Shown piece by piece: positions 20,827 to 31,753 of a stretch of 64,000 nt of DNA. The stretch covers positions 1 through 64,000 of the forward strand of contig LVLI01000281.1 in the NCBI GenBank assembly GCA_001687465.1, given 5' to 3'. Every line of letters starts with the position of its first letter. Position 1 is the first letter of the stretch. The notes under the pieces are model-generated. The model ran no database searches and had not been told where the DNA came from. It saw nothing but the letters and a program-made list of their open reading frames with translations. The DNA comes from Halocafeteria seosinensis (taxonomy: Eukaryota > Sar > Bigyra > Bicosoecida). Position numbers and translations under genes: made by a program.

Positions 20827-21353
20827 ATGTCGTCCAAAATACGGGGACCCTATGATGAGCGATGGGACACTCCTCCCAGCATCACAGAGTACCACAGAAA
20901 TAAGCTAGCTTCAGCCCGTATCAGATGGCGCATGTTCAAAATCTTTACATATGCGGTTACAGTCACAGCAGGGGTACTTGCGCTTTTTGATGAGCGCCTT
21001 GTGACGGGGTATAATGCAGCCATGGCTCCGAAAACAAGCCAGGGGAGTGGACAGCGCGTCCATCGTACTCCCGAGCATGCTTTGAGTTGGGTAAGTGGGA
21101 GCAAATACCCGTTGTACCTGTCCATTGAGGGTAGTACCTCCTCTAGACATCGTCCCAACAACTTTTTCTATTGCTATGGTGTTTGTTCTTGCAGTTACAT
21201 CGAGCCAAAACTAGGGCTCTGGAAGCATGGGCTCTCGGAGAGTCACCGTGGGCAGCCATTAAGGATGAAGTGTCTACCAAGGAACCTACTCAACAAGAAC
21301 TATATCCTTTTCCAGAAGAAGACACACAGGATGATGCTTCGGAAAATAGATGA
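20827..21353 (+). CDS. Small single-pass membrane protein, function unknown
   Basis: Exon 1 is 20827-21090 (ATG at 20827). Intron 21091-21194 (104 nt, GTAAGT...TTGCAG) joins in phase 0 to exon 2, 21195-21353. The product is 140 residues. One hydrophobic segment lies near residues 38-52 (IFTYAVTVTAGVLALF), preceded by Arg residues, suggesting an N-in membrane anchor. The C-terminus is acidic (FPEEDTQDDASENR). I do not recognise the family. It is divergent from TMEM267 across a short shared promoter. Confidence 0.6.
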
Positions 21354-22228
21354 AGTAGTGACTTTCATTTTAGATGGTTGCTTTCGAAACAGACCGAAGA
21401 GGTGTTGTTGCTGACAAACAGGCAACAAACCCCTGCAGAAGGATTACCGAAGTGTCACAGACTACTATATCATGTTAAATGGTGCAATTAGTGGGTCCAT
21501 TGCGCGTAGATGGTAATCTAGTGTGCGCGAAGAACCCCCGCATATGTTTGACTGTCTTGCCAATCTGTGTTCAGCGCTCGTTCTGCCACCTGGTGCAACA
21601 AGCATACAGTAGGGCGAACGGTCGGCGTGGTTCGAATTTTGAAACAGGAACGTTCTAGATGTCGGACGGATTTCCCGAAATTGCAACTGGGAAGTGGCGT
21701 ACGGTGCGCGTCGTGCGTCCCAGCAATGAATAAAGGTTGCTCCTAAGACTGAAAGTACCGGTAGTAGTAGTAAAAACTTCGAATTCCATGTTATGATAAT
21801 GAAGATTTAGTAGCACAGATTGAAAGATAGCGATACAAGTAGCACAGGGTGAACCCCACAAACTCGAAAGTTACACAGTACATGATACCAGAAACAACTG
21901 GTGGAAGAAGTCAACAAGTTTATGCACGTGTGTGTTCTCCTGTGATCGCGTACGTCATGGTACGTGCTCTTGAGCAAACACTCGTTCAAATTGACCGTCC
22001 TTCGGACCGGAATACATACATATGTACATGTATATGGTGCAACTACCCGACCGGTACGAGGGTCCCTATGCGAATGTTTTATTTGATTATCATGAAATGA
22101 ATTGCAGAACATCCATGTGCTCATTGTCTTTTGTTTCCCAGTTATCACGAACGTACTCCACAGGTACCATCCGACCTGCAGAAAATGGCTGACAAACAAG
22201 CTGGCAACGACTCCTACGGGTAGTAAGT

Positions 22229-22463
22229 CGAATAACCTCCAGTTGTACACAGATAGCAAAGCGGGCAGGATCATGGTCATGCCCCAATAAGCCCACTATG
22301 GAATAATCGGGAGCGACACATCACCGGCGAGCCATACTCCACGTCTTGCACCATCGCGTATCTGTGTGTGTGTGATCAGGTGAAGCCTCCACGCCGATAA
22401 GTAAACCAACTACAGTGAATACCAGCGGGGGCAAGGTCAGTTGATGGGCGAAGGGGCGGTGAT
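22229..22463 (-). pseudogene. Decayed copy of the TMEM267 3' end
   Basis: The stretch matches 19921-20175 of intact TMEM267 at high identity by eye, for example the shared ggtcatgccccaataagccc and atactccacgtcttgcacca. It carries a TG-repeat insertion and a deletion of about 30 nt that break the frame. The rest of the gene is absent. About 2.1 kb separates relic and source, and both have the same orientation. Confidence 0.85.
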
Positions 22464-22578
22464 GTATGAAATTCACAGACTGACATGTTATACAGACTAC
22501 ATGATATAGTCCATCAACAACTGGTGGTAGACTACTGTGTGTTACCCGTACCTATGACTTCTCAAGTTGGTCCCCGGG

Positions 22579-22595
22579 CCGGGCGGAGCGCCCGG
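22579..22595. repeat. GC-rich inverted repeat, 7-bp stem
   Basis: CCGGGCG, a GAG loop, then CGCCCGG form a perfect hairpin about 145 bp upstream of the carboxylase start codon. It may lie in its promoter or 5' UTR. Function is unknown. Confidence 0.6.
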
Positions 22596-22738
22596 TTCCC
22601 GGCATTAAAGCCTTGACTTTGTGCTGCATTCATTCCGTCTCCTAGAGTGATATTGTACTTCCACGTGCTGTTGCATAGTGCTTCCGATCTTTCCGTCTTT
22701 CTGTTCGTGCCAAGTGAGCTTGCGTTAATTTGTGGACG

Positions 22739-25645
22739 ATGCTGCGCCGGAGTGCCTCTTCCCACAACGTCCTTCGGTCATGCTCCTCTGTGTTCGCTCC
22801 CCACCTGGGGTTGCGGAATCCGCGAGCCTCTCCCTCTGTCCCCTTGGTCACTCAGCCAATTCGGCAGCCTCGCTCGTTTATCGCTCCTTACAGCTCATCC
22901 ACATCGTCTTCGGCCTCCTCCTCCGGCGTGAAGGAAGGGTTGAAGCCTCCGACAGATCAGAGGATGTTTGAGCGCATTCTGGTGGCTAATCGGGGTGAAA
23001 TTGCATGCCGTATAATCCGGACAGCTTCCAGATTAGGTGTTCGGACAGTGGCTGTATACAGTGATGCTGACGTCAACGCTCAACATGTACAGCTTGTAAG
23101 TGCTTCAGGACGCCCCTATGCCTCGTTCTGCCTTGTTGGGAATTTGGTGGAGGTTGACTTCTTAACACCCTCTGAGGACTGCAGGCCGACGAAGCGTACA
23201 ACATTGGGCCAGCTACAGCTGCTGACAGCTACCTTAGAATGGACCGTATCCTGGACGTGGCTCGGCGAACTGGCGCCCAGGTAAGTTGTGAGAAGGAGAA
23301 ATGCTTGGCTTGCACATACACTTCCTCCATTTGACGGTTGGCAACAGGCTATACATCCTGGATACGGCTTCTTGTCCGAGAATTCCGGATTTGCTCGAGC
23401 GTGCCAAGAGCAAAACATTACGTTCATTGGCCCGCCAGCTCAGGCAATAGAGGATATGGGCTCGAAGAGGTACGAAGATTTTGTTGGCGATCTACCCACT
23501 GCTGAGAACTCTATATACACACAATGCATTGCAGTGCGTCCAAGGACATCATGATCAAAGCCGGAGTGCCTGTAACACCCGGCTACCATGGAGCAGAGCA
23601 GAGTTTGGAGAAGTTAACCGAGGAAGCAAAAAACCTCGGGTTTCCGTTAATGATTAAAGCTGTTTTAGGCGGTGGTGGCAAGGGCATGCGTATTTGCTGG
23701 AACGCCGAGGAGTTTGAAGAGAAGTTGGATGCATGCAAACGGGAAGCTCAAGCAAGTTTCAGCGATCAGCGCGTGCTTCTTGAGCGATATTTGACGACTC
23801 CACGCCATGTAGAGCTGCAAGTCTTTATGGATACTCAAGGATCAGGAGTATACTTGTTCGAGCGAGACTGCTCTGTGCAGAGACGGCATCAAAAAGTTCT
23901 TGAGGAAGCACCGGCGGTAGGTTTTGCTTTGTGTGGTCCGTTAAGTCCTGCCTTTCTGCACACAGCATGGAATCTGCAAACTGTCTCTGCAGCCGAACAT
24001 GACTCCAGAATTGCGAAAGAAAATGGGAGAGGCAGCGGTTGCAGCTGCGGAAGCCGTTGGCTACGTTGGCGCCGGTACAGTTGAATTTATGCTGGACGAA
24101 AATAAAGAGAATATTAACGACAGTGAATTCTTTTTCATGGAGATGAATACACGTCTGCAAGTGGAACACCCTGTCACGGAAATGGTGACGGGACAGGACC
24201 TTGTTGAATGGCAACTTCGCGTTGCTTCAGGAGAACCCTTACCATTTACACAGGATCAATTACAACTTTCGGGGCACGCTATTGAGGCTCGTGTTTATGC
24301 TGAGAATCCCTCAAAGTAAGGGCGATTGGTATGCTCATGATTTCTGCAATTGCTGTTTTGTAATCACGGGAACTTGATACGCCTTGCAGTAATTTTCTAC
24401 CCTCTACCGGCACATTGCGGCATTTATCCCCTCCCGAGGAAACCAACGGAATTCGTGTGGACACGGGTGTAGTAGCCGGCGATGAAGTCAGTATTTTCTA
24501 CGACCCCATGATTTCCAAATTGATAGCACATGGTGAAGATCGTCCCACTGCGTTGCGGCGACTCCAAGAAGCACTGAAAGAATATGAAGTGGTCGGGCTC
24601 TCTAATAACATTGAATTCTTGAGGAAGTGTGCTTCTCATCCTGATTTTGTACAGGGAGGAGTAACAACTAATTTCTTAAACGTAAGCCGCGAACGTACTA
24701 TGCAGTTGAAGTGCTTGGACTCTTCACTTGTGTTCCTGCATGCAGACAAAGCTAGAAGAAGTGCTCCCGGAAAAAATTCCTGTACCTCCTCGAGCAGCCG
24801 CAGTCGCCGCCTTTTGTAGGTTTTTACGAAATCAATTTGATTCGCTGGCAGCGGCCGACAATACAAAAGACCCATTTAGCCCCTGGGCAATGGGAGACGG
24901 TAGTCGGCCCAATGGTACGATGCGATTCCCCACCGTTTTCCATGACAATAACGTCGCTGTGGAAGAGAAAGAAGCTGAAGGCAAGAAGTTACCCAAAGGA
25001 GGGGCACGTGGTAACTGCCACGTCGAAATACTTCCACAAGACAGTCGCTCCGGCGATACCAGTTTCCTTGGACATGGAGCCGCGGGAGTACATTACAAAG
25101 TACGTGTTAGCACGGGACTGAAAAGAGCGGCAGAGTTAGGCGATGAACATGAGGGCACGATGTCTGAGTTCGATATCTGCGGTCAGGTTGGACAGGAGCC
25201 GAACCAGTACCGCGTTACGATCAATGATCAGACTCTGGATGCCAAACTTGTCGAAACGGAGAATGAGATTGCTTTGTACACCGGGGGCATTAGCCTAGGA
25301 GATGTTCCTGAAGGAGCAGATGCGGCAACATTTCGCAGCGATGACTCGTGCAAATACTTCCTAAGTACCCCCACAGTGGACTTTCTAAGCGAGACAATGG
25401 CTTCATCGGCTCCCCAAGTTACGACACCCATGCCTGGTAAAGTTATCAAAGTCCTTGTGAATGAAGGTGATCTTGTGGAGGAGGGACAGGCAGTTATAAT
25501 TCTCGAAGCGATGAAAATGGAGCACGTCATCAAGTCTCCAATCAATGGTAAAGTTGCCAACATTAGGTTTTCAGAAACTCAGCAAGTCGCCGACGGTGAA
25601 GTGTTGGCTATCTTTGAAAACGTAACTGAAGAGGAAACGAAGTGA
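22739..25645 (+). CDS. MCCC1: Methylcrotonyl-CoA carboxylase alpha (biotin-containing) subunit, mitochondrial
   Basis: Seven exons: 22739-23095, 23185-23280, 23348-23469, 23535-23916, 23993-24315, 24390-24681 and 24746-25645. Introns are 89, 67, 65, 76, 74 and 64 nt with all phases matching, giving 823 residues. The ATG at 22739 begins a Ser/Arg-rich presequence of about 75 residues. The biotin carboxylase domain starts [16 protein letters not shown]. It continues [21 protein letters not shown], the ATP-grasp loop [35 protein letters not shown] and the carboxylase signature region to YDPMISKLI. The C-terminus has the biotinyl motif EAMKMEH (Lys about 781). Local sequence ([22 protein letters not shown]) fits MCC better than PCC or pyruvate carboxylase. 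It acts in leucine breakdown. The beta subunit is not in the window. Confidence 0.92.
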
Positions 25646-25724
25646 ATTGGGTTTCATTCTCGTGTGTATTCACTGTTGCTCTGCGGCGTGCTGTCAGTGG
25701 GTGTAGGCACACAAATATACTGCT

Positions 25725-28700
25725 TCAAAGCGTTGACGATAGTTTGTGCCTTATGCGGTCTAGTTGCTTTTTGAAGTCGTTAGTTACACTGTTATAGCCG
25801 TTTGTATACTGTTCTCCCAATTTCCTGGAAGAAATGACATGTGGTGGAGTCTTAGCCTCATGCATCGCATCCTCTTCTTCAATGAGTTTCTTATCTAGAG
25901 CCGATAATTCTCGCGTGTGGTCGTGCGGCTCTCTTCTCCGTGACGACGTCACACCAATCATTGTGGGATGCTTATGCCCTCTTGAGCTAGCGCGTAGTTC
26001 AACCCTCCCCGAACTGGGTGCTTTCGATGTCCTCCTGTTATTAGAAGCAGTTGACAAATTTTGTTCGCCATTTTCTCCAAAATTATTCATGACGGATCTC
26101 TCACCATATAGTTGCGACATCCACTCTTCAGTTGATACAGTCTTGGGCCGTTGTGACCAGTGCTCAGCAAACATTGGATTGCCTTGCTTCTTGTCAGATC
26201 GAGAGCGGCTTCTACGACTAGCAGATCGACGGGTATGTCGACTTCTGTTCCGGCTCCTGCTATTGTGGTGACGCGAGCGATGACGACTGGCACCATTTGA
26301 TCGACCACGACCTGGTTCCTGCATTCCATTGGATACACCATTCGGAGGACTCCACGGGGATGTGCTCTTGATGATAAATCTCCCCTCTTTGGAATGACCA
26401 TGAAACGCCGGATTTACAACTTTTGCAGCGCGCACCGTTTGCCCTGAGGAGGTACCGTAGGAAGATCTACCAGGCATTGCAGCCCGCTTTGCCTCTTTTG
26501 AAGCAGCGAGTGCCGCTTTCATGTATTTCTTAGAGTTGCTTTGGGATTGAGGACTGACGTGAACTCTATGCTGCCAGGTCAGTTCATCCAACCGCTCTAC
26601 TGGGTTGTAGGTGTTGCTCGGAGCACGTCGATCTATATGACTAAGTCCGGATTCCAGAAGCGAAACTCGGGTGCTTGGAGACTTCCGGCGATGCGGAGAA
26701 GAGTCGCCAACAACAGCAGCTTGTGGATCCGCAGTTGGAACATAGTGTGCCACCTCCCTTCTTCTATCATTGCCTGTGGAGCGCGGCTTCTGGATGGAAC
26801 TTCTCTGCTGACGACCGAGAAAGTCTTTGAGGAAGTTCCGCAACTGGACAGCTCTCTCTTGCTTGTTAGGAGAAGTAGTGGATTTATCCTGGGACGGAGG
26901 AGTTATCGGCTCCGCGGCACCTGTGTCAACCACTGTAGTGGATTTTGTGTACGTCACCCCTGCAGAACGACGGGGGAAGTCCATATCGGCAAGGATACTT
27001 TCACGAAGTATTGTATTCATTGGCGGGTCGTATTCGATCACCCTCTTTGTTTCTGATGAAGCTGTGGTCGCACTGGAAACAACAGGTCCCTGTCCCGCGC
27101 TGGACCCACTACTGCCCACTTTTGACGCACTCACTGAATCAGCGCTACTTTTAGTTGGCGGCTCACTCTGAGAAACCGGGGGTTCGCTGATATGTTTACC
27201 AGATCTCTCTGGAGCTCCGTCACTAACATCATGGCTGCTGCTAGTGACTGCGCTAGGGGCGGAGCTTTCGGAAGCTTGACCGGTATATACGACGGCTTTC
27301 TTTCTCCCACTGGTAGAGTCGTCCAGTAAATTTGGGTTGCTCTCTGCAGAAGTATTTTTAAATGACCCGGCAGCCTTCTCAGCGGCGTTGATGGGTTCAG
27401 CATGTGACGTGTGTTCAGCAGCTGGTGAAGTGGACACAGATGATGAAGATTCCGTGGAAGGTGCAGCTATCATCAGGGGAATGGCAGATGAGCTCGTTGT
27501 ATCTCCACTGTGAGATGTTACGGTAGGCAACGCCGTTAAAGAACGATAAGAGGAACTCGACGTTTGGGAGGCAGTCAAACTACTACCTAAAACGTTAAAG
27601 GAAGGAATTCCTTGCTTAGTTGAATCCGGCGCTTGAGACACCGACCGCCCTGTCAACGTCTGCAACAACTCCCGAGACTCCGTGCCAAGGGCTTCCGTAG
27701 GGCCACTGCTCGAAGTATCCGTTATCGACTCTATGTGATCCGATGCTTTGGACACAGCAATATACGACTCAGTGAAGACCCCGCTCTGTGACTCACTCGT
27801 GTCTTCGGGGACCAATACAACACTACTTGAAGTTGTCGATAGACTTGTCGACACTTCAGAGAGGGCCTTAGCTTCATACCCAATAGATATTGGGGTTTCT
27901 GTCACAAGTGTCGCTGAAGTATGTGAGACGGAAGTAAACCCTTCAGTGGGTGCTTCACTTTGGGGAGCACCACTAGACAGTGACGGGGCCGACAGAATCG
28001 CCTCTGAAGACAGAGACTGTCCCGGAACAAATTCTCTTGAAGGACTGTGTTGGGTTGCAGAAAGAGCACTCGTTGATGCGTAGGTAGAGTCCTGCGATGC
28101 ATCGCCACTTCCCGAGCCTTGAGCCGTCTCATCTAGCATAGGAGACACTTGAGAGGTTATTTCGGTCCTTGGTCCACTCCACGAGGAGTGATTTGTGGAC
28201 AATGGGGATAGAGAATGAGATGTGTTTCCTGCCGCATCTTGAGGTGAGCATTCGGACAATGACCTTGCAGTGCTTGCAGAGGAGGCGGACGACTCTATCG
28301 TAGGACTCAATTCACTGCTGTATTCCTTCATTGATGACGTCGTCATGGCGCTTGTAGACGTCAAACTTGCACCTTCCCCAGGCGGAGAAGAGCCTGTCGG
28401 AATTTCAGGATCCGATGTACCAGCTGAGGGCTTCTGTTCCGGCACATGCGGCGCCGCGTCTGACGTCGACCCAGAACCAGTCTCCTCAGTTTTACTTGAC
28501 GGCCCGTCCGTTTCACGTGAGGAGGAAGCATTTGAACCCGTCGCAGCAACACGTGCAGAGGAAATCGGTTGGACATCATCGTATGTCGTCTTTTGAGTAT
28601 CCAAAATACTTTCCGATGAATGCGCATAGGAAGTGCCCGCGGATGAACCGGAAACTGCACTTGGCTCAACGCTATCCTGCTGTTTTTCTGACTCTCTTGA

Positions 28701-31088
28701 TGGTGAAACAGATTCTACAGGCTGTTTCAACGGCCCTGCAGACCCCCGAGACTTCGACTTAGGAAGTGGCGGTGGAGACTTCGGTTTCTTGGAACTCTTC
28801 TGCGTAAACTTCTTCCTAAGTTCCTCTGTACCGCTACTGCTGGTCGATGTACCGGCTTCGAGTGGCTCCGAGGCTTTGCCCGTATCCGTCAGGGTTGTGG
28901 TGTTCTTCTCCACCCCCGAGTCCGCCGGCGGAACCTCTTTTGACTCATTTTTTTCTGTTCTGGTACCCGCAGTAGGGGTCATAGGTGCAGCTACGTCCTG
29001 GGTCAAAGATTCTGCCCGGGTACCAGCCTCACGATTTTCATCGTGAGGTACCGTGGGCGGGTCGGAGACTGGCGGTGGTGGCCTAGTTTTACTTCCGCGA
29101 GGCCGTCTACCCCCCTGTTGCGCCTTGGAATGAGTGCCCCCTTCGTGTTTGCTGAGTATTCCAGGAGGTCCAGGAGGCCTGGGTGGGTCGTTATTTTGTG
29201 ACGACTTGACCGAAGTGTTCTGAGGCAGGGTTGCGGACAAATATTGGGTCAACTGTGGAGAAGTTGATACATGAGCGCTTTCCGAAGCCTTCGCGTGGAC
29301 GTTACTGCTCTCATCAATTGTAGTCGCTGACAACACTTCTCGCGATGGTGGCGTCGGAGCCGGCGGCGAACCTGAAGGCTGTGAGGAGTTCTTTGTTCCA
29401 CTTTGTGTTGCAGTATGTAAATGTTGTGCGGCTAGATCGTGCGAATTAGTGTTCTTAGGTTTGCCGGTAACCTGCTCCGAAGGAGAGGGTTCAGGGGAGA
29501 ATTCCGTTTTCTTCGATCCTCTCCGTGACCAAGCTGCTTTGTTTTCCGATCCACTAGCTGATACGGGAGCTGTAGAGGGTGGTGGTCTCGGTGGGGGTGG
29601 AGGAGATTCTTTTCCTGCTGTTTGCCTTTCTCCTGGCTCCTCAGGGGGAACATCAGCACCGCGCTCAGCAGCCGACTCAGACACAGTGCCTGTCCGGGAA
29701 GAACGGGGCCTCGTGTCTTCGGAAGAAAGCTTGTTTGAAGTCTTCGGGGGCGATGATGAGCTGTTAGAGGAGCCAGGGGTACTTTGGGTCTTACCTGGAG
29801 GTGCAGGTGGCTTCGGAACCTTGACTGAAGCTTTTGCGGGAGGCCTACTTGGCGGGCTCCCAGATGGAGGAGTGGGGCTTCCCTTGGCTGACGTTGGTGG
29901 TGGGCTCGGATTGGACATGAGACTTTGAGATGCGTTGGTGCTTCCGTTATCAGCGACACCTCCAGTAGTTTGTGATGGTTTCGTGGATTGAGCCGCGTTC
30001 GAGGACTGAGACTGGTTCGCCTCTAACTCCAAAGACGGCGGGGCTTTTCCAACCGGCAGCTCATCGCTGGGCGGTTGTTGTGCCTTGCTTACTTGTTCTG
30101 TTGATGCCTTAGGTGACAAGTCGTGACGAGGCGGAGGGCCGGGTCGACGAGTTTGCTGTGACGACGTTGGAGGAGGCTTCGGCGGTGACGATTGGTTCGA
30201 CGAAGATGTTGGTGGAGTTTTGGATTGACCTAATGACGATGGTGGTGGTCTCGGGGGTGGCGGTTTTTGCCCTGATGACGATGACTTCAAGTCGTGTGGT
30301 GGTGCTGCTGTTGGCCCTGACGATGAAGACGTCGGTGTTTGCGGCGATTGAGTTTCATCTTCAGATATTGAAGTGGGCTTGGATGTGCGGCTTGATGCCG
30401 ATGGAGGTGGTCTCGGTGGCGGTGGTGTTGTGCCTGATACAGAAGACGGAGGCTTTTGCGGTGGTGGTGTCGGGACCTTTGACGGCATTTTTCGGGGCGG
30501 TGGTGTCGCATTTGACGACGATGACGAAGGCTTTTGCGGAGGTGGTGTTGGGAGCTTTGACGGCATTTTTCGGGGCGGTGGTGTTGTGCCTGAGGAAGAC
30601 GATGATGGAGGCTGTTGTGGTGGGGGTGTTGGGCGTGATGAAGAAGATGGAGGCTTCGGCGGGGGTGGCGTTGCATTTGACGACGATGATGGTGGCCTAT
30701 CTGTCCTTGATGAAGAGGAAGGAGGCCTTTGCGGCGGTGGTGGTGCCACCTTGTTAGACGATGCCGAGGGGTTTTGTGGTGGTGGTGTTGGGCCTGATGA
30801 AGAAGACGGCTTCTGTGGTGGTGGTGGTGTTGCACTTGATGACGATGGCTTTTGGGGAGGCTTTGGAGTTGCTGATGACGCTGAAGATTTTTGTTGCTGT
30901 GGTGTTGGTCCCGGCGAAGAAGATTTTGGCGGTGGTGGAACTTTTGGAGGCACCTTCCCAGGGGGAGGTGATGATCTTCGTGGTGGAGGAGGAGCTTTTT
31001 TAGGGACTTCCGAGGTCGATTGAGCAGGGGAACTTTTCTGATTTTTCTCCGTCGCTCCACCTGTTGATTGCTGTGCCGATTGCTCCAT
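25725..31088 (-). CDS. Giant disordered proline/serine-rich protein with RS-like and C-terminal helical region
   Basis: A 1787-residue product in one open frame from the ATG at 31088. The frame continues upstream only to a GTG. Residues 1 to about 470 are PPP(R/K/Q)-rich with runs of Ser, like FH1 or WASP-type ligands for profilin, SH3, WW or EVH1 domains. The central 900 residues are Ser/Thr/Glu-rich. Toward the C-terminus, SRSRNRSRHTRRSASRRSRSRS is RS-like. The last 130 residues (KTVSTEEWMSQLYGE, ELSALDKKLIEEEDAMHEAKT, FKKQLDRIRHKL) are charged and helical. No catalytic domain is seen. An actin-regulatory, cell-cortex or splicing-associated scaffold are all possible; none is proven. The stop lies 79 bp from the stop of the convergent carboxylase gene. 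In-frame introns cannot be excluded in such low-complexity sequence. Confidence 0.6.
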   Translation of the reverse strand: MEQSAQQSTGGATEKNQKSSPAQSTSEVPKKAPPPPRRSSPPPGKVPPKVPPPPKSSSPGPTPQQQKSSASSATPKPPQKPSSSSATPPPPQKPSSSSGPTPPPQNPSASSNKVAPPPPQRPPSSSSRTDRPPSSSSNATPPPPKPPSSSSRPTPPPQQPPSSSSSGTTPPPRKMPSKLPTPPPQKPSSSSSNATPPPRKMPSKVPTPPPQKPPSSVSGTTPPPPRPPPSASSRTSKPTSISEDETQSPQTPTSSSSGPTAAPPHDLKSSSSGQKPPPPRPPPSSLGQSKTPPTSSSNQSSPPKPPPTSSQQTRRPGPPPRHDLSPKASTEQVSKAQQPPSDELPVGKAPPSLELEANQSQSSNAAQSTKPSQTTGGVADNGSTNASQSLMSNPSPPPTSAKGSPTPPSGSPPSRPPAKASVKVPKPPAPPGKTQSTPGSSNSSSSPPKTSNKLSSEDTRPRSSRTGTVSESAAERGADVPPEEPGERQTAGKESPPPPPRPPPSTAPVSASGSENKAAWSRRGSKKTEFSPEPSPSEQVTGKPKNTNSHDLAAQHLHTATQSGTKNSSQPSGSPPAPTPPSREVLSATTIDESSNVHAKASESAHVSTSPQLTQYLSATLPQNTSVKSSQNNDPPRPPGPPGILSKHEGGTHSKAQQGGRRPRGSKTRPPPPVSDPPTVPHDENREAGTRAESLTQDVAAPMTPTAGTRTEKNESKEVPPADSGVEKNTTTLTDTGKASEPLEAGTSTSSSGTEELRKKFTQKSSKKPKSPPPLPKSKSRGSAGPLKQPVESVSPSRESEKQQDSVEPSAVSGSSAGTSYAHSSESILDTQKTTYDDVQPISSARVAATGSNASSSRETDGPSSKTEETGSGSTSDAAPHVPEQKPSAGTSDPEIPTGSSPPGEGASLTSTSAMTTSSMKEYSSELSPTIESSASSASTARSLSECSPQDAAGNTSHSLSPLSTNHSSWSGPRTEITSQVSPMLDETAQGSGSGDASQDSTYASTSALSATQHSPSREFVPGQSLSSEAILSAPSLSSGAPQSEAPTEGFTSVSHTSATLVTETPISIGYEAKALSEVSTSLSTTSSSVVLVPEDTSESQSGVFTESYIAVSKASDHIESITDTSSSGPTEALGTESRELLQTLTGRSVSQAPDSTKQGIPSFNVLGSSLTASQTSSSSYRSLTALPTVTSHSGDTTSSSAIPLMIAAPSTESSSSVSTSPAAEHTSHAEPINAAEKAAGSFKNTSAESNPNLLDDSTSGRKKAVVYTGQASESSAPSAVTSSSHDVSDGAPERSGKHISEPPVSQSEPPTKSSADSVSASKVGSSGSSAGQGPVVSSATTASSETKRVIEYDPPMNTILRESILADMDFPRRSAGVTYTKSTTVVDTGAAEPITPPSQDKSTTSPNKQERAVQLRNFLKDFLGRQQRSSIQKPRSTGNDRRREVAHYVPTADPQAAVVGDSSPHRRKSPSTRVSLLESGLSHIDRRAPSNTYNPVERLDELTWQHRVHVSPQSQSNSKKYMKAALAASKEAKRAAMPGRSSYGTSSGQTVRAAKVVNPAFHGHSKEGRFIIKSTSPWSPPNGVSNGMQEPGRGRSNGASRHRSRHHNSRSRNRSRHTRRSASRRSRSRSDKKQGNPMFAEHWSQRPKTVSTEEWMSQLYGERSVMNNFGENGEQNLSTASNNRRTSKAPSSGRVELRASSRGHKHPTMIGVTSSRRREPHDHTRELSALDKKLIEEEDAMHEAKTPPHVISSRKLGEQYTNGYNSVTNDFKKQLDRIRHKLSSTL
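30451..30606. repeat. 78-bp coding tandem repeat in the proline-rich gene
   Basis: Two near-identical 78-nt units (30451-30528 and 30529-30606) encode a 26-residue PPP/Ser block with the RKMPSK motif. Weaker related blocks extend on both sides, showing how the proline-rich region grew. Confidence 0.75.
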
Positions 31089-31487
31089 TCTGTGTATGTG
31101 CCTCACACAAGTCGACAATCCATTCGATAACTTGCTGCTCTTCACTCAATTCCAACTTCCCATAATACTACGCACGGTAACCTCTTGATACGGTAGCCCC
31201 TATGCAAGATCGTATTTTCGCTTCTGCTCAACCAATCAAGAAGTCCTGTGGGGGCCTAATTAGCTTTATATCGTCCTCAGACGGGTTGCGAGGTCTAACA
31301 GACACTAGGATCCGCCTTGAAGTTGGTGAAGATTTGTTTTTATACACAAGCGTGTGAAGGACCAGGACGAACAAGACGCAAATATGTGCGACATACATAG
31401 GTTTGCCCACATTTGCGCAGTGACAATCCTCCAGTTACGGGGTGTGGTAAAACATATCCTGTGAACAGTAACAACAAAAGAAACCCC
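31089..31487. other. Intergenic region between tRNA-Pro and the proline-rich gene
   Basis: About 0.4 kb that should hold the promoter of the proline-rich gene. No other feature is seen. Confidence 0.4.
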
Positions 31488-31495
31488 AAAAAAAA
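31488..31495 (-). terminator. Pol III T-run after tRNA-Pro
   Basis: Eight consecutive T residues on the minus strand follow the discriminator base of the tRNA directly, a standard RNA polymerase III terminator. Confidence 0.9.
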
Positions 31496-31567
31496 GGGCT
31501 CCTCCGGGAATCGAACCCGGGACCACTCGCACCCAAAGCGAGTATCATACCACTAGACCAAGGAGCC
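31496..31567 (-). tRNA. tRNA-Pro (anticodon UGG)
   Basis: A 72-nt cloverleaf with discriminator C. The acceptor stem pairs GGCTCCT with AGGAGCC. The anticodon stem is CTCGC/GCGAG with loop TTTGGGT, so the anticodon is UGG. The T arm is CCCGG-GTTCGAT-TCCCGG-like. There is no intron and no encoded CCA. The internal A box (TGGTCTAGTGG) and B box (GGTTCGATTCC) are intact, so it should be transcribed by Pol III. Confidence 0.96.
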
Positions 31568-31753
31568 AAACGCACGCATGCATTGCTCCGTTACGAAAGT
31601 GGCTCTGAATATTTAAGGTGCACAGCAAACAAGAGAGTTACGAGAAGTATCACATTCCCCGTCTGTTACATTGATTCACCCGTATGAAGTAGTTAAGCAC
31701 AGAAACAATACTGCGAGAGTCAATGCATGACCCCAATACCGTGGAAAACCGCT

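Larger units (their letters stand above)
21354..22738. other. Intergenic region carrying the TMEM267 relic
   Basis: Outside the relic no gene is seen. The 5' half contains short frames without motifs. The 3' end holds the MCC promoter and a GC-rich inverted repeat. Confidence 0.4.

Noticed and set aside
22642-22931. Short frames overlapping the start of the carboxylase gene
   Set aside because: They are out-of-frame or antisense readings of the presequence exon.
30113-31023. Long plus-strand frames rich in Gly and Val/Met opposite the proline-rich gene
   Set aside because: They are antisense shadows of the PPP-coding repeats; composition follows from the complementary codons and no motif is present.
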